From Collinsella tanakaei (GTDB lineage Bacteria; Actinomycetota; Coriobacteriia; Coriobacteriales; Coriobacteriaceae): a stretch of DNA of 64,000 nt. The stretch spans positions 186,001 to 250,000 of the forward strand of contig NZ_JAUDCO010000001.1 of the NCBI RefSeq assembly GCF_030373545.1, written 5' to 3'. The position numbers and the translations under genes were made by a program. Shown here in pieces: positions 33,965 to 42,383 of the stretch; the first letter of the stretch is position 1; each line of letters begins with the position of its first letter. A model generated the notes under the pieces. It was not told where the DNA came from. It saw only the letters and a list, made by a program, of their open reading frames with translations, and ran no database searches.

Positions 33965-33989
33965 GAAAAAGCCCCGTTGCCGGGGCTTT
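33965..33989 (-). terminator. Terminator of tRNA-Lys
   Basis: A nine-base-pair stem AAAGCCCCG/CGGGGCTTT with loop GCAA is followed by T's on the minus strand, 14 bases after the tRNA-Lys 3' end. Confidence 0.88.
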
Positions 33990-34003
33990 CATCATGCAAA
34001 GGG

Positions 34004-34076
34004 TGGGCCGTTAGGGGTTCGAACCCTAGACCTTGGGATTAAAAGTCCCCTGCTCTGCCAGCTGAGCTAACGGCCC
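34004..34076 (-). tRNA. tRNA-Lys (anticodon TTT)
   Basis: A 73-base tRNA with acceptor GGGCCGT/ACGGCCC, D-arm TAGCTCAGCTGGCAGAGC, anticodon loop CTTTTAA giving TTT, T-arm GGGTTCGAACCC and discriminator A. The CCA is not encoded (CCC follows). An extended -10 TGGTACAAT lies just upstream on the minus strand (complement of 34086-34094). No tail repeats follow this tRNA, unlike tRNA-Ser and tRNA-Gly. Confidence 0.97.
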
Positions 34077-34150
34077 GCGACAGGCATTGTACCACGCACC
34101 GCGGGTGCGGGCCACACGCCGCGCGGACAACGGAACGCGGGGCGCTCGCG

Positions 34151-35431
34151 CTACTCCCAGCTCCACTGGCCGTTCACGAACACCGGCACCTCCGTGCCGT
34201 CAGCGCAGATACCCATGATGTCCATGTCATCGGTGCCGATCATGAAGTCGACGTGCGTGCTCGACGTGTTCACGCCGTGCGCGCGCAGCTCCTCGGGCGT
34301 CATCTCGTAGCCGCCCTCGTAGCACTCGGCAAACCCGATGCCGAGCGCCAAGTGGCAGCTCGCGTTCTCGTCGTACAGCGTGTCGTAGAACAGGATGCCG
34401 CTCTCGCTGATCGGCGTGTTCTTTGAGATGAGCGCGACCTCGCCCAGGCGGCGCGCGCCCTCGTCGGTATCCAGGATGGCCGTCAGCACGTCGCGACCGA
34501 CGACGGCGTCGTAGTCGACCACCACGCCGTTTTCAAAGCGCAGCCAGAACCCATCGACCTTGCTCCCGTAGCGGATCAACGGCAGCGCGGAGTGCACGAT
34601 GCCGTTCACGCGTTCGCAGTCGGGCGAGGTGAAGACCTCCTCCGTCGGGATGTTGGGGAAGAACGGATGGCCGTCGGGCGTCTCGCCGCAGCCGCCCGCC
34701 CACAGGTGCTTGTCGGTCAGGCCGACCGTCAGATCCGTGCCGTTTTCGGAAGTGAAGTGCAGCGAGTCGAAGTGGCGCTCGTTCAGGAACCGCAGGTTCT
34801 TCTCGAACGTCGCGTCGTGCAGCTCCCAGTCGCTCTCGGGGTCGTCGCCGTCGGCGCGAGCGACGGACAGGATGGCGCACCACAGGCGGTAGATCGCCGC
34901 TTCCTCGCACAGGTCGGGAAAGACCTGCTTGGCCCAGGCGGCCACCGGCGCGCCGGCGATGCACCACGGATTGATGTTGAAGTCGAGACCACGACGAAAC
35001 GCGCGACACTGCGTATTGCGCGCCTTGGAAGCGGTCGCGGGCTTGGCGGGATCGATGCCGGCAAGCGCCTGCGGGTCGGATCCCTCGACGAAGATGAAGC
35101 AGGCGCCCATCTCGGCCAGAGACTCCAGCTGGATGCGCTGCCACTCGGGCGTCTGCTCGAAGTACGACACGTCCATATGCTCGTAGGTCAGGCGTGTCAC
35201 CACGTCGTCACCCCAGATGACCGTGACGTGGCCGGCACCGGCCTCGTAGCCGTGCTTCACGAGCTTGCGGACAAAGTCCTGCGTCTCGACGGGAGCCTGG
35301 ATTACCAGCTCCTGTCCGGGTTTGACGTTCACGCCGGTGCGGACAACCAGGCTGGCGTAGCGATCAATCTGCGGGTCGAGCGTCCTCATGCCCATGCGGG
35401 CGTCTTCGGCGGTCAGCTCGGATTTGATCAT
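34151..35431 (-). CDS. M29 family aminopeptidase
   Basis: A 426-residue metallo-aminopeptidase of the M29 (thermophilic/AmpS) family. Recognisable blocks are YASLVVRTGVNVKPGQELVI at the N-terminus, FTSENGTDLTVGL, NIPTEEVFTSPD and the C-terminal ALGIGFAECYEGG and STHVDFMIG metal-site region. These enzymes remove N-terminal residues from peptides using two metal ions. The ATG at 35431 is chosen because GGGAG is correctly spaced upstream; an ATG five codons earlier would have the ribosome site inside the gene. It follows tRNA-Lys on the same strand as a separate unit. Confidence 0.9.
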   Translation of the reverse strand: MIKSELTAEDARMGMRTLDPQIDRYASLVVRTGVNVKPGQELVIQAPVETQDFVRKLVKHGYEAGAGHVTVIWGDDVVTRLTYEHMDVSYFEQTPEWQRIQLESLAEMGACFIFVEGSDPQALAGIDPAKPATASKARNTQCRAFRRGLDFNINPWCIAGAPVAAWAKQVFPDLCEEAAIYRLWCAILSVARADGDDPESDWELHDATFEKNLRFLNERHFDSLHFTSENGTDLTVGLTDKHLWAGGCGETPDGHPFFPNIPTEEVFTSPDCERVNGIVHSALPLIRYGSKVDGFWLRFENGVVVDYDAVVGRDVLTAILDTDEGARRLGEVALISKNTPISESGILFYDTLYDENASCHLALGIGFAECYEGGYEMTPEELRAHGVNTSSTHVDFMIGTDDMDIMGICADGTEVPVFVNGQWSWE

Positions 35432-35630
35432 GGGCGCTCCCAACATCGGATAACGGTACGTCTTTCAGTCCATCTTTCATTATCGCATGATTTGATGGCG
35501 CCCCGGCCAACGAGCAGGCAGGCGGCAAGGGACCGGTTCGCCCGGCGGCACGCGTGGACGAACGGATAACGGGCGCAGGGCGGCCCTGCAACGCGGCGCA
35601 CCTCCGCCACCTCAGGGCCGACAGCCAAAA

Positions 35631-35661
35631 ACGGGGCGCACGCCCTTGGCGCACACCCCGT
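35631..35661 (-). terminator. Terminator of the purC operon
   Basis: On the minus strand ACGGGGTGTGCGC pairs with GCGTGCGCCCCGT, followed by TTTTT, 25 bases after the stop of the membrane protein gene. Confidence 0.87.
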
Positions 35662-35685
35662 ACCAGCATCGATAATGTGACAGCG

Positions 35686-36345
35686 CTACTTCTTCTTGGA
35701 GCGCTTCTTTCCCTGTTTGGCAGCTGCGGCAGGCTCAGCCTCCTGCTCGGCCTCGTCCTTCTTGGCATCGCGCTTCTTGTTGCTCTTGGCAGCAACCTCC
35801 TCGAGCAGCGCGAGCTGCTTGGCCTCAGACATGCCCTCGGCGCGGCTGCGCGCGTCGTTGCGCAGCGGACGGACGCGCACGATGTCAAAGATGAACGAGC
35901 CGATGATGGCCGCATACGCCACGACCAGGCCTACGATCTGCGCGATCTGCATGGTGCCAACCTCGGTGGTGGGCGCGGCGACCATCATGATCCACACGAA
36001 CAGCGTGGCCACGATACCGACAGCGAGCAACGCCCAGAACACCCTGCGCCTCGACCTGTAGTCGGGGTCGGCGCGCAGCAGCTCGTTGGACACCGCGTAA
36101 AGACGGTCCTCGCGCAGGCGCTCCTCCTTCTTGCGGGCGCGCTTCTCCTCCTTGGAGAGGCCCACCAGCGACTCGCCGCGCTGAGCCTGGCGACGCTTGT
36201 CCTTAGCGGAAGCGGGGACAACGCGCACGGACGAGCCGGCGTTGCGGGCGGGCTTGGCGGACGCGGCGGACTTGCGCGTAAAGCCGGTGGCCTCGCCGGT
36301 CTGCTGCGCCTGGCTGCGCTTGTTCAGGGGGTTGCGGGTACTCAC
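35686..36345 (-). CDS. Hypothetical two-helix membrane protein downstream of purC
   Basis: A 219-residue protein with highly basic ends. An N-terminal Arg/Lys-rich coil (LSKEEKRARKKEERLREDRLY) leads to two membrane segments at about 103-122 and 132-152, then a Lys/Glu/Ala-rich tail ending KRSKKK. I do not recognise the family. It starts with GTG immediately after the purC stop (0-base gap), using AAGGAG inside purC, so the two are translationally coupled. No purine-related motif is visible; the link may be only transcriptional. Confidence 0.75.
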   Translation of the reverse strand: MSTRNPLNKRSQAQQTGEATGFTRKSAASAKPARNAGSSVRVVPASAKDKRRQAQRGESLVGLSKEEKRARKKEERLREDRLYAVSNELLRADPDYRSRRRVFWALLAVGIVATLFVWIMMVAAPTTEVGTMQIAQIVGLVVAYAAIIGSFIFDIVRVRPLRNDARSRAEGMSEAKQLALLEEVAAKSNKKRDAKKDEAEQEAEPAAAAKQGKKRSKKK

Positions 36346-37233
36346 TTAGTCGTTCTCCTTCATGGACTCAAATGCGGTACCGGTGAGAAGCTCGTAGGCC
36401 TCACGGTAACGGGCGGACGTGCCCTCGATGACCTCGGCGGGCAGGTGCGGCGCGTCGCCGGTCATATCCCAGTTGGCCTTCAGCCAATCGCGCACGTACT
36501 GCTTGTCGTAGCTGCCCTGGACCTTGCCCTCCTCGTACTCGGCGGCAGGCCAGAAACGGCTCGAATCGGGAGTCAGGCACTCGTCGATCAGCGTCACCTT
36601 GCCATCGATGATGCCGAACTCGAACTTCGTGTCGGCGATGATGATGCCGCGGGTCGCCGCGTAGTCGGCTGCGGCGGTGTAGATCTTGAGCGAAAGGTCG
36701 CGGATCTGCGAAGCGATATCCTCGCCGACGATCTCGACGCAGCGCTCATAGGAGATGTTCTCGTCATGGTCGCCGATGGCCGCCTTGGTGGACGGGGTGA
36801 ACAGCGGCTCGGGCAGCTTGGACGCCTCGACCAGACCGGCGGGCAGCTTGATGCCGCACACGGTGCCGTCCTGATCGTAGGTCTTCTTGCCGCTGCCGGT
36901 GAGGTAGCCGCGAACGATGCACTCGATCATGATCGGCTCGGCCTTCTTGACCAGCATCGCGCGGCCCGACAGGTAGCTGCGGTACTCGGCGAACTCCTCG
37001 GGGAACTGCTCGGCATCGATCGTCACCATGTGATTGGGGACGATGTCGGCGAACTTATCAAACCAGAACGCGGAGATACGGTTCAGGACCTCGCCCTTAT
37101 AGGGAATCTCGTCGGGCAGGATGTAGTCAAACGCCGACAGGCGGTCGGTGGCGACCATCAGCAGGTTGTCACCGGCATCGTAGATATCACGAACCTTGCC
37201 ACGGGAATCCGGACGACGCTCCATCTGAGTCAC
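36346..37233 (-). CDS. purC: SAICAR synthetase, purine biosynthesis
   Basis: Phosphoribosylaminoimidazole-succinocarboxamide synthase of 295 residues. It ligates aspartate to CAIR in de novo purine synthesis. The N-terminal GKVRDIYD and TDRLSAFD blocks, ECIVRGYLTGSG and LIDECLTPDSSRFWPA are the family signatures. A GTG start at 37233 is chosen because GAGGAG is nine bases upstream; an in-frame ATG follows three codons later. It heads a two-gene operon. The next step of the pathway, purB, is 5 kb away rather than adjacent. Confidence 0.95.
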   Translation of the reverse strand: MTQMERRPDSRGKVRDIYDAGDNLLMVATDRLSAFDYILPDEIPYKGEVLNRISAFWFDKFADIVPNHMVTIDAEQFPEEFAEYRSYLSGRAMLVKKAEPIMIECIVRGYLTGSGKKTYDQDGTVCGIKLPAGLVEASKLPEPLFTPSTKAAIGDHDENISYERCVEIVGEDIASQIRDLSLKIYTAAADYAATRGIIIADTKFEFGIIDGKVTLIDECLTPDSSRFWPAAEYEEGKVQGSYDKQYVRDWLKANWDMTGDAPHLPAEVIEGTSARYREAYELLTGTAFESMKEND

Positions 37234-37473
37234 GTTGGTCAACTCCTCACACAAACGCTGAATCGATCGCACCGGCGCACCGGCACGCTGTCCGCACCAT
37301 GCGCGGAGCGGCAGGGACGCGACCCTCCTTGACCGGCAAAGTGCAAACTAGCCCCTCATTGTAGTGGAACGCGCGCCGCATGCGCAGGCGCGCGCTCCCT
37401 GAATCATAAAATAGTAAGACCGATCCCCGGGTCACGGGCACGCATCGCCGCGCGTCCGTCGCCGCATCGGCTG

Positions 37474-39153
37474 CTACTCGGAGACGTGCTCGCGCGGCAG
37501 GTGGATCGTGAACGTCGTGCCCTTCCCGAGCTCGGATTCAACCGAGATGAACCCGTGGTGGCGCTCGATGATCTGCTTGGTCACCGCGAGGCCCACGCCC
37601 AGGCCGCCCGCCTCGCGCGCGCGGCTGGAGTCAGCGCGCCAGAAGCGCCCGAAGATGCGCGACAGGTCCTCCTTGGCGATGCCGATGCCCGTGTCGGCCA
37701 CCGAGACGAGCACGTTTTTGCGGTCGAGCATCACCGACACGACCACCCAGCCGCCCTCGGGGGTGTAGCGCATCGCGTTGCTCATGAGGTTGATGATGGC
37801 CTGCGTGATCATATCGGGGTCGATCTCGATGGTGGCCGAGCGCCCGTCCGTCTCGTCGGAGAAGCGCAGGCGCAGATCGCGGGAGATGAAGAGCTGTTCC
37901 TGCGCGTTCACGATGTTGCGCGTGAGCGAGACCACGTCGACCGGCTCCAGGTTGAGCGGAGCGGTGCGATTCTCCATGCGCGAGAGATCGAGCATCTGCT
38001 GGACCAGGCGCGCAAGGCGCCGGGTCTCGGAGGCGACTGTCTCGAGATGCTCCGCGTCCGTCGGGTACACGCCGTCTTGCATGGCCTCCACCGTGGCGAG
38101 CATGGCCATGAGCGGCGTGCGCAGCTCATGGGCGACGTCCGAGGTCAGGCGGCGCTCGTGCTTGAGGTCCTTCTCGAGCGAGGTCGCCATCTCATCGAAC
38201 GTCTCGCCGAGCTGGTCGATCTCGTCCTCGCCGCGCAGATTGGTGCGCGCGGACAGGTCGCCGTCGCGAATCTGCTTGGCCGTGCTGGTGATGCGCCCGA
38301 TGGGTTTCACGAGCATGCGGGAGACAAGAAGGCCGATGAGCAGCGAGATGGTCACCGCGACGACCGCCGCGATGACGATGGCGTTGAAGGTGCGGTCGCG
38401 AAACGCCGCGTCGGCCTTGGTGAGCAGCACGTCGCTGCCCATGACCCACAGGCGGACCGACCCGACGGTCTCGCCGTCGGAGGTCACGACCGGCTCGGTC
38501 ACCGCCCCCTCGGCATCCGTCGGCGCCGACGAGGTCAAGCTGTGCGCCTGGGCGATCCATTCCTCCTCGCCCGCCTTGGCGTCCGCCCGTGCTGCGGCGG
38601 CAGCCGCATCGGCCGCGGCTGCTGCGGCTGCCGCGTCTTCGGCGTCCTGTTCGTTCTCCGCGGAATCAGCAGCCTGCTCCGCCTGCTCGGCGCGCCGCTG
38701 AGCTGCTTCCTCTTGCTCGCGCAGGCGCTTGAGCTCAGCTGCGACCGGAGCCGCGGGCCACGTGTCGTCGTAGAGCACCGTGCCGTCGGCCGCCATGATC
38801 TGCAAGCCGATATCGTCCGAAACCATGGTGGAGTCGGAAAGGGATGCGAGATCGGACAGGGTCCACTCCCCGCTCGTCTCATAGATGCTGGCGAGCTTCT
38901 CGCTCGTGAGCCTGGCGAGCTCGGTCACGTTGGCGCGCGTGTACTCGCTGAACACGCCGCCCCACACCACCGAGATCACGCACACCAGAATACCCACGGT
39001 CATGAGCGAAGTCAGTGCGAAGGACAGCGCCATGCGCGACCCGTACGACATGCGCGTACGCGAATCGGAACGAGGCGTGTTCCAGCTCGCGCGGGAACTC
39101 GCCTCGTTTTCCGGCTTATTCTTTTGTCCGATCACCATGCGGGCGGGCATCAT
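37474..39153 (-). CDS. Membrane sensor histidine kinase
   Basis: A 559-residue sensor kinase. A first membrane segment (about 43-65) and a second (about 260-280) flank an extracytoplasmic domain of about 190 residues. That domain contains a striking Glu/Gln then Ala-rich coil (about 140-190). HAMP, dimerisation and catalytic domains follow: His342 in AHELRTPLM, N-box NLMSNAMRYTPEGG, G-boxes DTGIGIAKED and GLGVGLAV. It is coupled to the response regulator gene through a TAATG overlap. The stimulus is unknown; the layout resembles envelope-stress kinases. Confidence 0.92.
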   Translation of the reverse strand: MMPARMVIGQKNKPENEASSRASWNTPRSDSRTRMSYGSRMALSFALTSLMTVGILVCVISVVWGGVFSEYTRANVTELARLTSEKLASIYETSGEWTLSDLASLSDSTMVSDDIGLQIMAADGTVLYDDTWPAAPVAAELKRLREQEEAAQRRAEQAEQAADSAENEQDAEDAAAAAAAADAAAAAARADAKAGEEEWIAQAHSLTSSAPTDAEGAVTEPVVTSDGETVGSVRLWVMGSDVLLTKADAAFRDRTFNAIVIAAVVAVTISLLIGLLVSRMLVKPIGRITSTAKQIRDGDLSARTNLRGEDEIDQLGETFDEMATSLEKDLKHERRLTSDVAHELRTPLMAMLATVEAMQDGVYPTDAEHLETVASETRRLARLVQQMLDLSRMENRTAPLNLEPVDVVSLTRNIVNAQEQLFISRDLRLRFSDETDGRSATIEIDPDMITQAIINLMSNAMRYTPEGGWVVVSVMLDRKNVLVSVADTGIGIAKEDLSRIFGRFWRADSSRAREAGGLGVGLAVTKQIIERHHGFISVESELGKGTTFTIHLPREHVSE

Positions 39154-39881
39154 TACTTGGCGCTGCCCTCGTCAGCCTTGGGCTGCTGGGGAGCCTCGAA
39201 GCGGTAGCCGACGCCGTGCACCGTGAAGAGCCACTTGGGATGCTTGGGGTCGTCGCCCAGCTTGGCTCGCAGGTTCTTCACGTGGCTGTCGATCGTGCGC
39301 TCGTAGCCCTCGAAGTCGTAGCCGAGCACCTTCTCGACGAGCTCCATGCGGTTGTACACGCGACCGGGGTGACGCGCCAGCGTGGTCAGGAGCTTGAACT
39401 CGGAAGCCGTGAGGTCGACTTCCTTGCCCTCGACCAGGATCTTGTGACCCGAGATGTCGATGACCAGGTCGCCGAAGTCCAGGACCTCGACCTGCGGCTC
39501 ATCGGCAAGATGCGTGCGGCGGAACAGCGCGCGCACGCGGGCGACGAGCTCGCGCGGCGAGAACGGCTTGATGAGGTAGTCGTCGGCGCCGAGCTCCAGA
39601 CCGATGATGCGATCCTCGACCTCGCCCTTGGCGGTCAACATGATGATAGGCACGTCGGAGGTATCGCGGATGGCGCGGCAGACGCGCTCGCCCGACAGCT
39701 TGGGCAGCATGAGGTCGAGCACGATGAGGTCGAACTGATGCTTTTCGAACTCCTCAACAGCCGATTGACCGTCGCCGACGCCGACAACCCAATATCCTTC
39801 ACGCTCAAGGTAGGCGGCCACGGCATCGCGGATCGCCTTTTCATCTTCGACCAGCAGAATCTTTCGTGCATCCGAAGCCAT
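39153..39881 (-). CDS. OmpR family response regulator
   Basis: A 242-residue regulator. The receiver domain has the phosphorylated Asp56 in VLDLMLPK, an acidic pocket in VEDEK, Thr in MLTAKG and Lys in IKPFS. A C-terminal OmpR/PhoB winged helix follows, ending FTVHGVGYRF. The ATG at 39881 follows AAGGAGG. It is the first gene of the two-component operon; the kinase start overlaps its stop by one base. Confidence 0.95.
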   Translation of the reverse strand: MASDARKILLVEDEKAIRDAVAAYLEREGYWVVGVGDGQSAVEEFEKHQFDLIVLDLMLPKLSGERVCRAIRDTSDVPIIMLTAKGEVEDRIIGLELGADDYLIKPFSPRELVARVRALFRRTHLADEPQVEVLDFGDLVIDISGHKILVEGKEVDLTASEFKLLTTLARHPGRVYNRMELVEKVLGYDFEGYERTIDSHVKNLRAKLGDDPKHPKWLFTVHGVGYRFEAPQQPKADEGSAK

Positions 39882-40053
39882 ACCAGGCCTCCTTCTTCTT
39901 ACGTACAAAACCTAACTGCTCATTCTAGCGCACATTTCGTCCTATGAGCTCCGGGCGCTCGACGGATGCGCACGACAAGGCGACGAGTGTGCCTCGTTGC
40001 TGTACATTATTCCCAGGCACACCGTTTTCTTCCGTATGAATCGAGAGGGCTCC

Positions 40054-40557
40054 ATGCGCTACACAATCCGCGACGCGCGACCCGAAGACGCGGCCGACCT
40101 GCTGGCCATCTACGCGCCTTTCGTCACCGGCACGACCGTCAGTTTCGAGCTCGAGGTCCCGAGCCTCGAGGAGTTCACGCACCGGGTTGAGCGGACCGCC
40201 GCGCGCTATGCCTACCTGGTCGCTGAGGATGCCGAGACCGGCGAGGTTGCCGGATACGCCTACAACAGCTCGTTTCGCTCGCGCCCCGCGTACGGCTACG
40301 CGTCGGAGATATCGATCTACCTCGCTCCTGCACATCAGCGGCATGGACTTGGTTCCCAGCTGCTCGACGAGCTCGAGCACCGCATGCGCGAACAGGGCAT
40401 GCGCATGAGCGAGGCATGCATCACCTCGGACAATGCCGGTTCGATCGCCTTCCACGAACGCCATGGGTACCGCATCTGCGGCGAGCACCATACCTGCGGC
40501 TACAAGCTCGGGCAGTGGCTTTCGGTCACCTGGATGGAAAAGGACCTGACCGCGTAG
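40054..40557 (+). CDS. GNAT N-acetyltransferase (phosphinothricin acetyltransferase-like)
   Basis: A 167-residue GNAT protein with the acetyl-CoA-binding loop HQRHGLGSQLLDEL at about residues 93-106. Blocks YTIRDARPEDAADLLAIYAPFVTGT and SIAFHERHGYRICGEHH are typical of the Pat/YncA branch. These acetylate small amines such as phosphinothricin-like compounds or methionine sulfoximine, usually as detoxification. The ATG at 40054 has AGAGGG upstream; earlier in-frame starts lack one. It diverges from the two-component genes. Confidence 0.87.
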   Translation: MRYTIRDARPEDAADLLAIYAPFVTGTTVSFELEVPSLEEFTHRVERTAARYAYLVAEDAETGEVAGYAYNSSFRSRPAYGYASEISIYLAPAHQRHGLGSQLLDELEHRMREQGMRMSEACITSDNAGSIAFHERHGYRICGEHHTCGYKLGQWLSVTWMEKDLTA

Positions 40558-40637
40558 GGCGACCGTGCGGGGCGCAGATCGCGCCTGCGCCGCCTGAAGC
40601 GCACGCCGGCAGCGCAGCGCACCCGGCGGCCGACGGC

Positions 40638-41852
40638 CTACAGCGCGAAGACGCGGGCGATGACGTCAGTCGGGATGCCTTCCCGGTTCTTGATGGTCGC
40701 GAAGGTCACGAACTGGTCGCACGTCCCCTCGCTGGCCGGATAGTCGCCGTAGTCCAACGAGCGGTCCGGACACGAGAGCGTGGCGTAGGTCTGCTCCTCG
40801 GTGTCGATCACGAAGTGCGAAGAGCGCGTCTTGACCAGATAGACCGAACCCTTGCCCGCAGGACAGGCGGCGGGCTCGCGCCCCACGTAGATGAAGGGGC
40901 CGCCCTCGCGGCCGATGAACGTGCCCATGTTGCCCAGGCTGCCGCTGCCGCTGTAGCTCGCCTCGATGGCGAAGGCAAACGAATCGCCCATGTAGACCGC
41001 CTCGAAGGGGCGGACGCCGGCGGGCAGCACGAGCTGGTCGACGCGACGGAAGTTGGTGTCCGTGATGTCGATCGCCGTCATGCCGTAGTAGGTTCCCTCG
41101 TCGGCACGCACGCGCGGCGCGATGGTGAGGATCCCGTTGCACACGCGCGGATGCGTGGCAAAACGCCCGGGGGACTCGTAGATTTCCTGATGGGCGTCGT
41201 CCTCGATCGAGCGACGATAGCAGTGGCTCGCGTCGGAGGTGTGCGAACCCGACAGACTCGGCATCTTGAGCCAGTAGACGGTCGACCCGATCGCGGTGAA
41301 GGGAGCGGGGTCCCAATCGGCGTCGCCGCTATCGAGCTCAATCGGCTCTCCCACGATCTGCCCGTCGGCATAGGTGGCGGCGAGCAGCGACCACGAAAGC
41401 GTGGCGTAGTCGATCTCGGTCCACGCGAAGACGCCGGAGCCGCAGCGGACCTCGAAGAAGCTGTAGCGACTGCCTTTCGTGGGAGTCTCCACCAGCGTGA
41501 TGAGGTTGCCCGAAGTAAGGGACAGGACGCCGATGGTGTTGATGGACACCGCGGACTCGGGCGTCATCATGGCGGCGCTCCAGACGCCGTCGCTGTGGAA
41601 CAGCTGCGTGCCCAGCGGGAGCGTCCAGGTGTTGACCGCCTTGAGCGTGTTGTCGACGCCCTTGTACTCGTCGAGCGCGTCGATGATCAGCGAGTCGTCC
41701 TCGATGACCTGGGGCTCGCCCGTCGTCTCGTTTCCGTTGGAGTCTCCCGAGCAGCCGGCAAGCGAAACCGCTGCGGCCGCCGCGGCGGTGGCCGCAGCGC
41801 TTCCCGCCACGAAGCGGCGGCGGGTTATGCCGTCCTTGCCGAAGAGCTTCAT
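40638..41852 (-). CDS. Tat-exported lipoprotein of unknown function
   Basis: A 404-residue protein with an N-terminal Tat signal (ITRRRFVAGSAAATAAAAAA). It runs directly into a lipobox, SLAGC, so the mature protein should be a membrane-anchored lipoprotein folded before export. The rest has repeated short beta-rich stretches (VYWLKMPSLSG, AFAIEASYSG) suggestive of a beta-propeller, but I recognise no family. Use of Tat plus a lipobox is seen in high-GC Gram-positives. It overlaps the upstream TSCPD gene by four bases. Confidence 0.75.
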   Translation of the reverse strand: MKLFGKDGITRRRFVAGSAAATAAAAAAVSLAGCSGDSNGNETTGEPQVIEDDSLIIDALDEYKGVDNTLKAVNTWTLPLGTQLFHSDGVWSAAMMTPESAVSINTIGVLSLTSGNLITLVETPTKGSRYSFFEVRCGSGVFAWTEIDYATLSWSLLAATYADGQIVGEPIELDSGDADWDPAPFTAIGSTVYWLKMPSLSGSHTSDASHCYRRSIEDDAHQEIYESPGRFATHPRVCNGILTIAPRVRADEGTYYGMTAIDITDTNFRRVDQLVLPAGVRPFEAVYMGDSFAFAIEASYSGSGSLGNMGTFIGREGGPFIYVGREPAACPAGKGSVYLVKTRSSHFVIDTEEQTYATLSCPDRSLDYGDYPASEGTCDQFVTFATIKNREGIPTDVIARVFAL

Positions 41853-42115
41853 GCGGTCGCCTTAGCAGCCGCCTCCGTGAGCGCGCGCGTGAGCTGATCG
41901 GCGCAGGAGGTGGGACGCGGGCCGCACGTGTTGCCGGCGAGGATCTTGACGACCTGCTCGACCGGCATGCCGGCGACGAGCTTGGAGATGGCCTTGAGGT
42001 TACCGTTGCAACCGCCCGTGAACGCGACGTTCTCGACGGTCTTGCCGTCGTCGGACAGCTCGACGTGGATCAGGCGCGAGCAGACGCCGCGAGGGATGTA
42101 GTCGGTCTCGATCAT
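41849..42115 (-). CDS. TSCPD domain protein (TIGR03905-like)
   Basis: An 88-residue protein matching the small stand-alone TSCPD family. Blocks are YIPRGVCSRLIHVEL, FTGGCNGNLKAISKLV and the Cys-containing GNTCGPRPTSCADQL. TSCPD domains otherwise occur at the C-terminus of B12-dependent ribonucleotide reductases. The four conserved Cys suggest metal or redox function, which is not established. The ATG follows AGGAGTCCATC. Its stop overlaps the lipoprotein start (ATGA), so the two are coupled. Confidence 0.82.
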   Translation of the reverse strand: MIETDYIPRGVCSRLIHVELSDDGKTVENVAFTGGCNGNLKAISKLVAGMPVEQVVKILAGNTCGPRPTSCADQLTRALTEAAAKATA

Positions 42116-42321
42116 GATGGACTCCTATCGCTGTTTCCTGCTGGCCATTATAGACGCGGCGCTCCGTCGGGACGTCCACCCCGCACGAACCCCATAGGTA
42201 TTCCGACGTGGCAGGCGGTCGTGGCAGGCGGTCGTGGCAAGCAGCGGCCCCTCGCCTGTCCGCATTCGAACAGAAACGTAATGGGTTTCAGGCGACACGT
42301 GGTATACAGGATGAGCCGCCT

Positions 42322-42362
42322 ACAAAAACGAGCGGCCCCGCCGATGTCGGCAGGACCGCTCG
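42322..42362 (-). terminator. Terminator of purB
   Basis: A stem CGAGCGGTCCTGCCG/CGGCGGGGCCGCTCG with loop ACAT (minus strand) is followed by TTTTTG, 22 bases after the purB stop. The rest of the 42116-42383 gap holds a short direct repeat, GTGGCAGGCGGTC twice (42209-42234), and nothing else recognised. Confidence 0.9.
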
Positions 42363-42383
42363 CCTCGCGGTGACGTTACGAGC

